This document shows positions 8,965 through 16,674 of a stretch of DNA of 64,000 bases, piece by piece. How positions within the stretch are numbered: the first letter of the stretch is position 1; the number at the start of each line of letters is the position of its first letter. Under the pieces are notes generated by a model that was not told the DNA's origin, did not search any database, and was given only the letters and a program-made list of their open reading frames with translations. Source of the stretch: CBDCFV01 sp963664625 (GTDB lineage: Bacteria > Chloroflexota > Dehalococcoidia > Lucifugimonadales > UBA3495). A program made the position numbers and the translations under genes. Location of the stretch: the NCBI GenBank assembly GCA_963664625.1, contig OY761541.1, positions 2,666,001 through 2,730,000 on the forward strand, given 5' to 3'.

Positions 8965-8988
8965 CCCCGGGAGAAGTCACGAAGAAAT

Positions 8989-9150
<162 letters not shown>

Positions 9151-9263
9151 GAAGTCGCGGCGCGGTTCGCATGGTCTACAGGCCGTTGGTCTCTTCATAT
9201 CGGTCTCTTCTATAGTAGCCATCGTTGACATTTGCGAAATCAGGCGGTACTGCAACCCCATAT

Positions 9264-9290
9264 CGTCATTCCCGCGAAAGCGGGAATCCA
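9264..9290. repeat. REP-like palindrome
   Basis: A copy of the dispersed palindrome with core TTCCCGCGAAAGCGGGAA, flanked by GTCA and TCCA as in the other copies. It pairs with an inverted copy at 9334-9360. Confidence 0.85.
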
Positions 9291-9333
9291 GCAGTGCTAT
9301 CAACCAGTCAGGTTCTCTCTCGCTAGAAGTCTG

Positions 9334-9360
9334 TGGATTCCCGCGCAGGCGGGAATGACG
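9334..9360. repeat. REP-like palindrome, inverted copy
   Basis: Reverse orientation of the same repeat (TGGATTCCCGCGCAGGCGG then GAATGACG). Together with the copy at 9264-9290 it makes a head-to-head pair. Confidence 0.85.
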
Positions 9361-9531
9361 AGGAAATGTCAACAGGACCTGGCGAAAATACCTTTGGCCG
9401 CATTTTGTTGACCATTTATTCCCAGGCAAGCGTGGTTCCGCCCTCAATTGACCCAATGAACGTTGCTGCGCAACATGGCGTGCGGTCGTGTTGCCGTAGC
9501 GTTGCCCCTGCTTCTCCCTATCGAGGCCTGA

Positions 9532-10260
9532 ATGCCTGACCCTCTGGCCTTGGCGTTCCTGATAACCGTCTCCGCCGTGGTGTTCACAATCGCCGGGGTG
9601 GTGGGGTTTGGCGGGGGCATAGCCATCTTGCCGCTGCTGGTGTGGTTCTTCGGAGCGCGGGATGCCGTTCTCATCATTGCCATCGTGCAGTCGCTGTCCA
9701 TCGTTGCCCGGGCTTCCCTGAACATCAGGGAGGTCTCCTGGCCGGTGGCCAAGTGGTTCGCCCTGGGGGCGGTGCCCGTTTCCGCCGCGGGCGGCTTCCT
9801 GTTCGTCATTACCCCGCCCGATATCCTGGTGCGCCTGTTGGGATGTTTGTTGATTTTGCTGGTGATACACCGGCATACCCGGTGGGGGCGTGAGTGGAAT
9901 TTCGGGTTGAAAGGGTTTTCCGCAGTGGGCGCGGTCAGCGGGTTTTCGTCGGGGTTTTTGGGTACGCCGGGACCCATCGCCGCGCCGTTTATCCTCTCAC
10001 ACGGACTCTCGGGCAGGGCTTACGTCGGGACCTTCGCCGCCTGCTTGCTCTTTACCCAAGTGCCCAAAATGGCCGTGTTCGCCTCATCGGACCTGTTCGT
10101 CGAACAGGTGTTGTGGTTTGGATTTGGAATCGGCGCCATCGCGCTCGTGGGTGCATTCCTGGGCCGGTTAATCATCCCTATGGTGCCCCAGCGATGGGTT
10201 GAGTTGGCGGTCGATGCGTTGATGGTGACCGGTGGCGTATTGCTGCTGGCGAGGGGGTGA
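9532..10260 (+). CDS. TauE/SafE-family sulfite/anion exporter
   Basis: Integral membrane protein of 242 residues with about eight predicted helices. It has the family's GFGGGIAILPLLVWFFGARDAVLI motif near the N-terminus and a second pseudo-repeat at about residues 130-160 (SGFSSGFLGTPGPI). TauE/SafE proteins move small anions such as sulfite, sulfoacetate or other organosulfur compounds across the membrane; the substrate cannot be deduced here. ATG 9532 has AGG 6 bases upstream. It stands alone between repeats and the MaoC pair. Confidence 0.85.
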   Translation: MPDPLALAFLITVSAVVFTIAGVVGFGGGIAILPLLVWFFGARDAVLIIAIVQSLSIVARASLNIREVSWPVAKWFALGAVPVSAAGGFLFVITPPDILVRLLGCLLILLVIHRHTRWGREWNFGLKGFSAVGAVSGFSSGFLGTPGPIAAPFILSHGLSGRAYVGTFAACLLFTQVPKMAVFASSDLFVEQVLWFGFGIGAIALVGAFLGRLIIPMVPQRWVELAVDALMVTGGVLLLARG

Positions 10261-10373
10261 CGGCGGCCCGCCGCCTCCCGTACTACGCTTCCCGTTCCCA
10301 ATGTTTCCGATGACTTGCCCGTGGTTGTGTTCTATACTTGCATCTGCCAAGACGCTTTAGAAAGGACGAAGCA

Positions 10374-10793
10374 ATGGTAGAGGCTGACGAACGGATACTG
10401 CTGGACTGGGATGCCCTTGAAGTGGGAGAGACGTTCCAGAAATACGAGTACGTGTTGACCCAAGAGATGATCGACACTTACAGAAAGGGTGTGATGGACC
10501 CCGAGGCTAGCTTTCCCACCATCTCCCACAAGGTCGACGTCAAACAGTACAACGCCAAGTACCGGGATGCCGGCTCAGTCAACGCCCGGTGCGCCTTTTA
10601 TTGCTACAACCCGCCGGTAGCCGGCAAGAAGTTGACCGTTACGGCGTGGATCGCGGACAAGTACCTGCGGCGTGGGAAGAACTACATCGTAACCGAGGCT
10701 GTGTCCGTCGACGAGGACGGGCGGTTGATCGACCGGGTCATAACCCACGAACTGAAGCAACCGACCGAGGTTGGCAAGAAGTGGGGGGGCTGA
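10374..10793 (+). CDS. MaoC-like hot-dog protein, subunit 1
   Basis: Protein of 139 residues with a MaoC/FAS1-N-like hot-dog fold (VGETFQKYEYVLTQEMIDTYRKGV at the N-terminus). Proteins of this type pair with a second hot-dog protein to make an acyl-CoA hydratase or dehydratase. ATG 10374 has GAAAGGA upstream. The stop codon shares its A with the start of the next gene (TGATG), so the two are translationally coupled and probably form a heterodimer. The acyl-CoA substrate is unknown. Confidence 0.78.
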   Translation: MVEADERILLDWDALEVGETFQKYEYVLTQEMIDTYRKGVMDPEASFPTISHKVDVKQYNAKYRDAGSVNARCAFYCYNPPVAGKKLTVTAWIADKYLRRGKNYIVTEAVSVDEDGRLIDRVITHELKQPTEVGKKWGG

Positions 10794-11233
10794 TGCAGGA
10801 CCACAAGATCGGGGACGAAGTCGGCCCCATGACCAAGGAAATGACCCAGGAGGCCATCAACCTTTTCGAGCAAAGCTCCGGCGATACCGGTCCTTCCCAA
10901 TTCACCGACGAGGCCACCGCCAGGGAAACGCTGGGCACCGCGGGCACCGTTGCTTCCGGCCGGATGTCGCTGGCGTTCGCAATAGAACTTCTGCGGAGGC
11001 ACTTTGGCGGCGCGGTGGTCAACCACACCGGCATGGTGGACCTGCGTTTCCTGCGTCCCGTCCGCCCCGGCGATACTGTTACCTTTACGGGCAAGATAAC
11101 CGACATGACCCGGGAGGCCAACGGCAACAGGGTTTCAGTGGAGATAAAAGTAGAGAACCAGAACGGCGACACCACCGGCGTAGGCTCCGGCAGCGTCATC
11201 GTCCCCACCGCCTTTCTGTCGCCACAGGAGTAG
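10793..11233 (+). CDS. MaoC-like hot-dog protein, subunit 2
   Basis: Protein of 146 residues with the MaoC dehydratase core: FEQSSGDTGPSQFTDEATARE, then GTVASGRMSLAFAIELLRRHFGG, and a C-terminal strand LRFLRPVRPGDTVTFTGKI. The canonical D-x(4)-H hydratase dyad is not obvious: the usual D-P-I-H stretch reads SGDTGPSQF, with no histidine. This subunit may therefore be structural, or the active site may be shared with its partner. It starts on the stop of the preceding gene. Confidence 0.75.
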   Translation: MQDHKIGDEVGPMTKEMTQEAINLFEQSSGDTGPSQFTDEATARETLGTAGTVASGRMSLAFAIELLRRHFGGAVVNHTGMVDLRFLRPVRPGDTVTFTGKITDMTREANGNRVSVEIKVENQNGDTTGVGSGSVIVPTAFLSPQE

Positions 11234-11256
11234 AGGCGCTTGATTCATACGACAGA

Positions 11257-11463
11257 ATGAACGGGCGGGAATTCATCCGGAGAGCAAGGCGGTACGCCCG
11301 GAGGGCAGAGCGAGATTTCTATCTCGATACAGGCCGGGGTAAGGGTAGCCACTGGACCGTTTATATTGATGATCGCAACACTATCGTACAGCATGGTGAG
11401 ATCCCACCTGGAACCTTGGCATCTATGTTGCGGCAACTCAACATCAATCGGAGGGAGTTCTGA
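11257..11463 (+). CDS. hicA: HicA-family mRNA interferase toxin
   Basis: Protein of 68 residues with a double-stranded RNA-binding-like fold. It has the HicA signature GRGKGSHWTVYIDD, in which His32 is the catalytic residue, and a C-terminal HGEIPPGTLASMLRQLNI. HicA cleaves mRNA when freed from HicB. It is followed after 3 bases by the antitoxin gene, the usual hicA-hicB order. Confidence 0.88.
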   Translation: MNGREFIRRARRYARRAERDFYLDTGRGKGSHWTVYIDDRNTIVQHGEIPPGTLASMLRQLNINRREF

Positions 11464-11466
11464 CCG

Positions 11467-11976
11467 GTGAAATACGTCTACCCGTGCAACATCGTTGTCG
11501 ATGAAGAAGAGAAAGCAAACACCGGGCGCATTGCGTATAATGTGACGTTTCCTGACGTCCCCAATGCCATCACCTGTGGATGGTCCTGGGAAGAAGCCGT
11601 GGAAATGGCGGAGGATGGGTTGGTAGCAGCCCTTGGAGTCTATTATCGCTTGGGAAAGGATTTACCACTCCCCGGACCCGTCACGAAAGGCCAAGTTCCT
11701 ATATGTCTCCCGCCCATCGCAGCCGCCAAGGTCGCCCTTAACCTGGGAATGCGAAAGAAGAGTTTGACCAAGGTGGCCCTTGCCGAAAAACTGGGTATAA
11801 ACGAGACTGCCGCTGTGAAGCTCTGTGACCCCGATCACGGCTCTCACATGAGCACTGTGGAACGGGCGCTCAGGATAGTTGGGCTCCGGTTGGCAATTGA
11901 GGACGTGCCGGTTGCCAAGGCTCCGCCGTCGTCCCATTCTTTAGCCCATGACAAGGAGCCTAGTCGCTCCCTATGA
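11467..11976 (+). CDS. hicB: HicB-family antitoxin with C-terminal DNA-binding region
   Basis: Antitoxin of 169 residues with a GTG start. The N-terminal partial RNase H fold contains YNVTFPDVPNAITCGWSWEEAVEMAEDGL, the standard HicB core that blocks HicA. Residues about 90-140 (MRKKSLTKVALAEKLGINETAAVKL) look like a helix-turn-helix for operon autoregulation. A flexible tail ends the protein. It is longer than minimal HicB proteins but within the range of HTH-bearing ones. Confidence 0.87.
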   Translation: MKYVYPCNIVVDEEEKANTGRIAYNVTFPDVPNAITCGWSWEEAVEMAEDGLVAALGVYYRLGKDLPLPGPVTKGQVPICLPPIAAAKVALNLGMRKKSLTKVALAEKLGINETAAVKLCDPDHGSHMSTVERALRIVGLRLAIEDVPVAKAPPSSHSLAHDKEPSRSL

Positions 11977-12027
11977 ACACCCGTCCCATACCTGAGCATA
12001 TCCATACCGAAATAGGAGGTCACAATC

Positions 12028-12525
12028 ATGCCAGCCGTCACCAGTTTGGGACACTTGGGCATTTACTGCCAAGACCTTGACAAGATGAGGGACTTCTACA
12101 GCCGGTTCATGGGCATGGCCATTACCGACGAGGACCTGGACCGGGGCATTTGCTTCCTCAGCGCTGACCCGGAGAACGAACACCATGAACTGGCCCTTGC
12201 CAAGCTGCCCGACAGCGGCCAGCCCACCCAGTACCTGCAGCAGGTGTCATTCATTGTAGACAGCATGGAAGACCTGACGGACTTCTATCACAGGCTCCAA
12301 GATGAAGGGCTGAAGATCGATCGCACCGTCACCCACGGTATTTCCTGCAGTATCTACTTCTTCGATCCCGAGGACAACCGGGTGGAGCTGTACTACAAGA
12401 CCGGGTATAACATCCGCCAGCCCTTGGGCGAACACATCGACCTGGACCGGCCCGCCGAGGAGTTGCTGGCCTTCTCCAAGTCTTTCGAGGAGAAACTGGG
12501 GCCTCCCGTAGGCCGGGTCAAGTAG
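12028..12525 (+). CDS. VOC-family (glyoxalase/extradiol dioxygenase-like) protein
   Basis: Protein of 165 residues with two beta-alpha-beta-beta-beta modules. LGHLGIYCQDLDKMRDFYSRFMGM opens the first, with its metal-ligand histidine, and the C-terminal YFFDPEDNRVELYY carries the glutamate ligand. The fold is that of catechol 2,3-dioxygenases and glyoxalases. AGGAGGTCACAATC precedes the ATG. A clear paralogue of similar length lies at 45249-45746. Substrate unknown. Confidence 0.83.
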   Translation: MPAVTSLGHLGIYCQDLDKMRDFYSRFMGMAITDEDLDRGICFLSADPENEHHELALAKLPDSGQPTQYLQQVSFIVDSMEDLTDFYHRLQDEGLKIDRTVTHGISCSIYFFDPEDNRVELYYKTGYNIRQPLGEHIDLDRPAEELLAFSKSFEEKLGPPVGRVK

Positions 12526-12534
12526 ATAGATTTT

Positions 12535-12568
12535 GACGACGTGCAGAACCGTGGCCCCGCACGTCGTC
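12535..12568. terminator. Bidirectional terminator-like hairpin
   Basis: A perfect 10-bp stem, GACGACGTGC/GCACGTCGTC, has a 14-base loop and is followed by CCTTTCCCTT. It lies between the convergent VOC gene (ends 12525) and DUF1028 gene (ends 12577). Confidence 0.7.
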
Positions 12569-12576
12569 CCTTTCCC

Positions 12577-13284
12577 TTATACTGGGAACTCCCGCATTTC
12601 GGGACCCACGTTCGGATTGGCGGCGCGAAGGTCAAAGTAGTCCGTGCTGGGTTTGTAAATCTCCAGGATGCGGCGCAACTCCACTAATGGCGTGGCGTGT
12701 TCGTCCACTCTCAGGTCTATCCTGGGGAAAATCTGGTTGTGATAGACCAGCAGCCCCGCCGAGTGGTAGGGAGTTGCATCCGCAGCCTCTCCTCCGGCAG
12801 CTTGCCCTGCCTCCATAGCCCGCATCAAGCGTTCTTCCAGCGCCTCCGATTCCGACTCCTCGAAGGCGCTGGCCATGGCTTCCACCACCCCTTCGTTCAA
12901 CAGGCCGTTCCCCATGGCGACGAAGTTTTTCTTGGTTATGTGGCCGGCCCAAGCGTTGTTGAGGTTGCCGGTACGGGCCGCGGAGTGGCCGTCCCGGTCC
13001 ACCAACCCCAACTGGCGGCGTTCGATGTGGGGGTCGCTGGCCTCAAGTTGCTGTATCGCCCCGACGGCCGAATAGCCTGTCTCCATCAAGCGCAGGGCGA
13101 ATGGCCCCAAGCGCGGGTCCGTCGTGGCCTGGGTTGCGGCCGCGCCCACTAACTGCTTGACGTAGGAACACCGGCCCCCTACCGCGATGTCGCTGGTGGT
13201 TATGGCTATCCCCAGCATACCCGTCCGCTGGCACCTGCCGGTAATGGAAAAGGTGTGATACTCGATACCTGGAATCGTAGTCAA
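12577..13284 (-). CDS. DUF1028 family protein (Ntn-hydrolase-like)
   Basis: Protein of 235 residues that matches DUF1028 throughout: TFSITGRCQRTGMLGIAITTSDIAVGGRC, a central GHSAARTGN and WAGHITKKNFVAMGNGL. The family has an Ntn-hydrolase-type fold and often lies beside peptidases and RidA, as here, but its reaction is unproven. The start is TTG at 13284, supported by AGGAGG six bases upstream; no ATG is available before the conserved core. It appears to be the last gene of the minus-strand FdrA/DUF1116/M20 operon. Confidence 0.85.
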   Translation of the reverse strand: MTTIPGIEYHTFSITGRCQRTGMLGIAITTSDIAVGGRCSYVKQLVGAAATQATTDPRLGPFALRLMETGYSAVGAIQQLEASDPHIERRQLGLVDRDGHSAARTGNLNNAWAGHITKKNFVAMGNGLLNEGVVEAMASAFEESESEALEERLMRAMEAGQAAGGEAADATPYHSAGLLVYHNQIFPRIDLRVDEHATPLVELRRILEIYKPSTDYFDLRAANPNVGPEMREFPV

Positions 13285-13337
13285 CGGCTACCTCCTGACA
13301 ACATCAATTTGCTGAGTTTAACAATCGTGGATGACTC

Positions 13338-13364
13338 TGGATTCCCGCGCAGGCGGGAATGACG
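13338..13364. repeat. REP-like palindrome
   Basis: A copy of the dispersed palindrome (TGGATTCCCGCGCAGGCGGG then AATGACG) between the DUF1028 gene and the M20 peptidase gene. Confidence 0.85.
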
Positions 13365-13407
13365 GTTGACTGTGAAATGGTCGCCGGAGACTCGCACGTC
13401 CCCCGGT

Positions 13408-14658
13408 TTACTCCCGCTGCCGATTGCACACCTCCAAGGCGGTGAGCGCCAGCACCTTGGTGCAATGGACCATTTCGCTGATGATGACACAACTGTCGTC
13501 CTCATCCGCGTTGCCGCGTACTACGCCAGGGCCGTACAGCAGGCAGGGGATGCCCGCCTCCCACAGGTGGCAGGTATCGTTGGCGGTGTAGGTGAAGGGC
13601 AGGATGGACCCTACGGCTTGGGGCGGTTTCCCGGCCACAACCTCGTAGTTCCTCGCCACCGCCTCGACTATGTAGGTGTCCAGTGGCACGTCCAAAGGGT
13701 TCATCACCAACCGCCGTCGTCCCTTGAAGGACGCGGGAGGCGGCATTTCTATCGCAAAGTCCAATCCCGGCACTTCGTCTTTCAGAGGGTCGAGGGCCCG
13801 GTGCAGGTCGGCCAGTATGCTGTCCGCCGTCTGCCCCGGAACGAAATGGACGTCCACGATGATGGTGCAGATGTCCGGCACGTAGGGCGGCTCCACCAGC
13901 ACGTAGTCCGCGCCGAGGCCTCCGATGATGCCGCCGACGTTCAAGCGAGGCAGGGCCTCCATGTCCTGCCGCGGCTGGTAGGTGAACTCTACCTGTTGCA
14001 GGCGGTCTATCACCTTGTTCATCATGTAAATGGCGTTGACCGTGCTTTCCACCTGCCGAATGTGCCCCGTAATGCCATAGGTGTGAATCGCCATGTGGGC
14101 GACGCCGCAGTGGACCGTAACCAGGTTGTGGGCGCCGAAGGGTTCGGCCACCACCGCCATGTCGGTCCGCATACCGCTTTCCATCAGGAAGTGCGTACCC
14201 TCGCCGCCCTGGGTCTCCCCGACCACACAGGCAACCACCAGGTCCCCCTTCATCTCCGCCTGCGAAAGCCGCACCGCTTCCGCGGCCATGATGATGCTGG
14301 CCAAGCCGCCCTTCATATTCTGTATCCCGTGGCCGTAAAGACGGTCTCCCTCCACGGTGGGCGTCCAGGGATCGCGCGTCCAGCGCCGGGTCAGGGAGTT
14401 GATGTCGGTGTGGCCGTTCAGCATCAAGCTGCAACCGCCGCCGGTGCCCGGCAGGGTGGCGATGGTCTGGAACCTGCCCGGTTCGACCTCTTGCAGGTCG
14501 ACTTGGTAGCCGCGCTCCTCAAAGAAGCCCTCCAAGAATTTCGCAACCGCGGTCTCGTCAGGCTTGAAGCTGGGAATTCTGATCAGGTCACTTGCCAGCT
14601 CCACGATGGCGGCTTCGTCTACTTGGCCGAGGACTTTGTCGATGGTTGTCTGGTCCAT
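13408..14658 (-). CDS. M20 family metallo-amidohydrolase (ArgE/DapE type)
   Basis: Protein of 416 residues. The catalytic domain carries the zinc ligands and base of the ArgE/DapE/CPG2 family: MLNGHTDINS, the VGETQGGEGT glutamates, and the C-terminal His region in the last 25 residues. A dimerisation domain covers about residues 190-310. These enzymes hydrolyse N-acyl or N-carbamoyl amino acids. Next to FdrA, DUF1116 and RidA genes, an N-carbamoyl or ureido substrate is plausible (inference). ATG 14658 is chosen; the longer frame upstream runs into a REP palindrome and is not conserved. Confidence 0.88.
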   Translation of the reverse strand: MDQTTIDKVLGQVDEAAIVELASDLIRIPSFKPDETAVAKFLEGFFEERGYQVDLQEVEPGRFQTIATLPGTGGGCSLMLNGHTDINSLTRRWTRDPWTPTVEGDRLYGHGIQNMKGGLASIIMAAEAVRLSQAEMKGDLVVACVVGETQGGEGTHFLMESGMRTDMAVVAEPFGAHNLVTVHCGVAHMAIHTYGITGHIRQVESTVNAIYMMNKVIDRLQQVEFTYQPRQDMEALPRLNVGGIIGGLGADYVLVEPPYVPDICTIIVDVHFVPGQTADSILADLHRALDPLKDEVPGLDFAIEMPPPASFKGRRRLVMNPLDVPLDTYIVEAVARNYEVVAGKPPQAVGSILPFTYTANDTCHLWEAGIPCLLYGPGVVRGNADEDDSCVIISEMVHCTKVLALTALEVCNRQRE

Positions 14659-14732
14659 TGTTCGCACCTGTCTATTGAATCGGAAAGTTGGGCGTTTAGA
14701 GACTATCGTAACACCTGTCGCACTACCTAACT

Positions 14733-14759
14733 CGTCATTCCCGCGAAGGCGGGAATCCA
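14733..14759. repeat. REP-like palindrome
   Basis: A perfect copy of the palindrome (core TTCCCGCGAAGGCGGGAA) just upstream of the M20 gene, between it and ridA. Confidence 0.87.
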
Positions 14760-14819
14760 TAGGCTCTCCGTCAGCAACCAAAGAACAACAGCGAGAACAG
14801 TCAGTATTGAGATAGTGTC

Positions 14820-15206
14820 CTAGTCCGGCAACACGGCGATGGCCTCTATTTCGATTTTCAGGTGTGGTTCCACCAGCCCGGCCACCTGCACCCTCGTGCT
14901 GGCCGGCAGGTTTTTCCCGAAGTACTTCACCCTGACGTCATGGGTGGCGGCCCCGGCTTCGCGGGAAATCTCGGTTACGAAGCTGGTGATCTTGACCACG
15001 TTCTCCAACGAGCCGCCCTCAGCCTCCAGGATGTGCTGGATTCGTTTCAGGATCACGTCGGTCTGCTCGGCAATATCGCCGTATTCGGCCTCGGTGCCCC
15101 TGGCGGTGGCCCCGGCAAGGAACAGCAGGTTTCCCGCGCGCACCGACTGGAAATGGGGCGCGCCCGTCGGGGGAAGTTCCGGGTAGTTCTTTCTGACAAT
15201 GTCCAT
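14820..15206 (-). CDS. ridA: RidA-family enamine/imine deaminase
   Basis: Trimeric RidA (YjgF/YER057c/UK114) protein of 128 residues. It has FQSVRAGNLLFLAGATARG at the N-terminus and TRVQVAGLVEPHLKIEIEAIAVL at the end, with the conserved substrate-binding arginine in the TRVQV segment. RidA proteins hydrolyse reactive enamine/imine intermediates to ketoacids and ammonia. In this operon it may clean up an imine made during breakdown of a nitrogenous substrate. GGGAGG precedes the ATG. Confidence 0.9.
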   Translation of the reverse strand: MDIVRKNYPELPPTGAPHFQSVRAGNLLFLAGATARGTEAEYGDIAEQTDVILKRIQHILEAEGGSLENVVKITSFVTEISREAGAATHDVRVKYFGKNLPASTRVQVAGLVEPHLKIEIEAIAVLPD

Positions 15207-15232
15207 TGTTGCCTCCCGTTGCGGCGGCCGGT

Positions 15233-16486
15233 TTACGCCGCCTCAAGTTGATCGACTAACGCTTCCAGGGCTTGGTTGAAACAATCCATGGGCGCCCGGA
15301 CGATGCCCGCCCCTACCTGCCCGACGCCGGCCTCCCTGTGGGCTATGCCGGTGTTGATGGCGGGGGCGATGCCGGTCTCCACCACCTTCCGAAGATCTAT
15401 GCCGCAGGGCACGCCTTGGTAGTCCAGGTTGGGAATCAGCAGATGGGTGTGTTGCCCCACGGTAATCTCTCCCATCTCCTGCGTATAGTTCAGGGCATCC
15501 CGGAATCTGCCCGCGCCGACGAACCCCACCACGGCGGGGGAGCCGGCCATTGCGAAGGCCCCCAAGCCCAGGGTCTCCAGGATGGCGCTGTCGCCCATGT
15601 CGGGATTGGCGTGTTCGGCGCCGAAACCCGGGAAGTACAGTCCATCGGGCATCAAGGCCGGCGCGGTGAACCACCGGTCCCCCAACGCCGCCACCCGTAT
15701 GCCGAAGTCGGTCCCGTTGCGGCTCATGGCATAGACCATGGTTGACCCTTCAACTGACTTGGCGGCGTCCATCGTCGCCTTGGCGGCGGCCATAGCCAGG
15801 TTCAGGAAGAACTGGTCGTTGCTCACCAGGAACCTGGCTATCTCCTCCAAAGATTCGCCCGCGGCTGAACTCCCCGCCAAGCTTGGGGCCACCGCCCTGA
15901 AGAAAAGCGACGTCGCGGCGACGTTCCTTTGGTGCATCTCGTCGCCCATCGCCAACGCCTGCGCCATGAGAGGACGCAACTCGATGGGGCCGCCCCGGTT
16001 GACCGCCTCTTTGAGCGCCGGCCCCAATGTGCTTTGAATCCAATGAAGCCGGTCTATTACCGAGTCGTCGTTGGCGCCGAAACGCAGCACCCGTCCCAGT
16101 CCCTCGTTGATGGTGCAGTACGCCCTGTTGCCGCCGGTCCGGTTTTCCACCACGAACACCGGCATCGACGGGGTTATGATGCCGGTCATGGGCCCCACCG
16201 CGTCGAAGTGGTGCGCCGGATGGAAGGCGACCTGACCTCTGGCAGCCAGACCTTCCGCCTCGGTCTCATCCGAAGCCCATCCCTCGTACCTGATGGCCCC
16301 GATGATCGCGCCCTTCATCGGGTTGGCCATGGCTTCCCACTGGATGGGCGGCCCTGCGTGAAGCAGCATCCCTTCCACAAGCTGAGGCATGGCTTCGCTG
16401 GCCGGAACAACGTCTATTAGGACCGGCTCCGCGCTCTGGACTTTTTCAAGGGCGGCTTGGTTGGCTTCGTCGATGCGGTTCAGCAA
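15233..16486 (-). CDS. DUF1116 (YlbE/AllG-like) protein
   Basis: Protein of 417 residues, the length of E. coli YlbE. The start is TTG 16486, with GAGGAG 10 bases upstream; the frame extends further upstream but that part is antisense-like and not conserved. Family landmarks include LLHAGPPIQWEAMANPMKGAIIGA and HFDAVGPMTGIITPSMPVFVV. YlbE was reported, with FdrA and YlbF, as part of the oxamate carbamoyltransferase of E. coli (AllF/AllG/AllH), which splits oxalurate at the end of anaerobic allantoin breakdown. The same trio is present here. It overlaps the preceding small gene by 7 bases. Confidence 0.87.
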   Translation of the reverse strand: MLNRIDEANQAALEKVQSAEPVLIDVVPASEAMPQLVEGMLLHAGPPIQWEAMANPMKGAIIGAIRYEGWASDETEAEGLAARGQVAFHPAHHFDAVGPMTGIITPSMPVFVVENRTGGNRAYCTINEGLGRVLRFGANDDSVIDRLHWIQSTLGPALKEAVNRGGPIELRPLMAQALAMGDEMHQRNVAATSLFFRAVAPSLAGSSAAGESLEEIARFLVSNDQFFLNLAMAAAKATMDAAKSVEGSTMVYAMSRNGTDFGIRVAALGDRWFTAPALMPDGLYFPGFGAEHANPDMGDSAILETLGLGAFAMAGSPAVVGFVGAGRFRDALNYTQEMGEITVGQHTHLLIPNLDYQGVPCGIDLRKVVETGIAPAINTGIAHREAGVGQVGAGIVRAPMDCFNQALEALVDQLEAA

Positions 16487-16671
16487 CGGTGTTCGCTCCT
16501 CGTCTCCAAACGGCTCAACAGCCCCGCCAGTCGCTGGTCGCCTCCCGCAGGGGGCCTCCAGTCTACCTGCACTACCTGGAATCCCAACTCCGATAATGTC
16601 TCGGCAAAGTCCTCTAGCCCCACGTTGACGATGTGCGGTTCCCGGCCCAACAGGTCTTTTCGAGGTCCTAT
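16480..16671 (-). CDS. Small FdrA-domain protein, apparently with ATA start
   Basis: Between FdrA and DUF1116, in the FdrA frame after its stop, lies a conserved-looking 63-residue peptide with the core HIVNVGLEDFAETL and VVQVDWRPPAGGD. I recognise this motif as the short 'FdrA domain' protein that accompanies FdrA in other bacteria. A strong ribosome site GGGAGGAG lies 6 bases before an ATA codon (16671-16669), exactly where an ATG would be expected. Alternatives are a TTG eight codons later, a sequencing error, or a start mutation. It overlaps the DUF1116 start by 7 bases, suggesting coupling. Confidence 0.6.
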   Translation of the reverse strand: MGPRKDLLGREPHIVNVGLEDFAETLSELGFQVVQVDWRPPAGGDQRLAGLLSRLETRSEHRC

Positions 16672-16674
16672 GGT

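Larger units (their letters stand above)
9151..9531. other. Intergenic stretch with two REP-like palindromes
   Basis: 381 bases without a convincing gene. It holds two copies of the dispersed palindrome in opposite orientations at 9264-9290 and 9334-9360, about 44 bases apart, which could form a larger cruciform or a BIME-like pair. Nothing else was recognised in it. Confidence 0.7.

Noticed and set aside
9264..9360. CRISPR-like pair of repeats
   Set aside because: The units are palindromic, in opposite orientation and irregularly scattered across the window, with no regular spacers and no cas genes.
13366..14730. Long plus-strand open frame of 454 codons opposite the M20 peptidase
   Set aside because: It is an antisense shadow of a high-GC gene: the minus strand shows clear peptidase motifs, and the plus-strand translation is His/Arg-rich with no family likeness.
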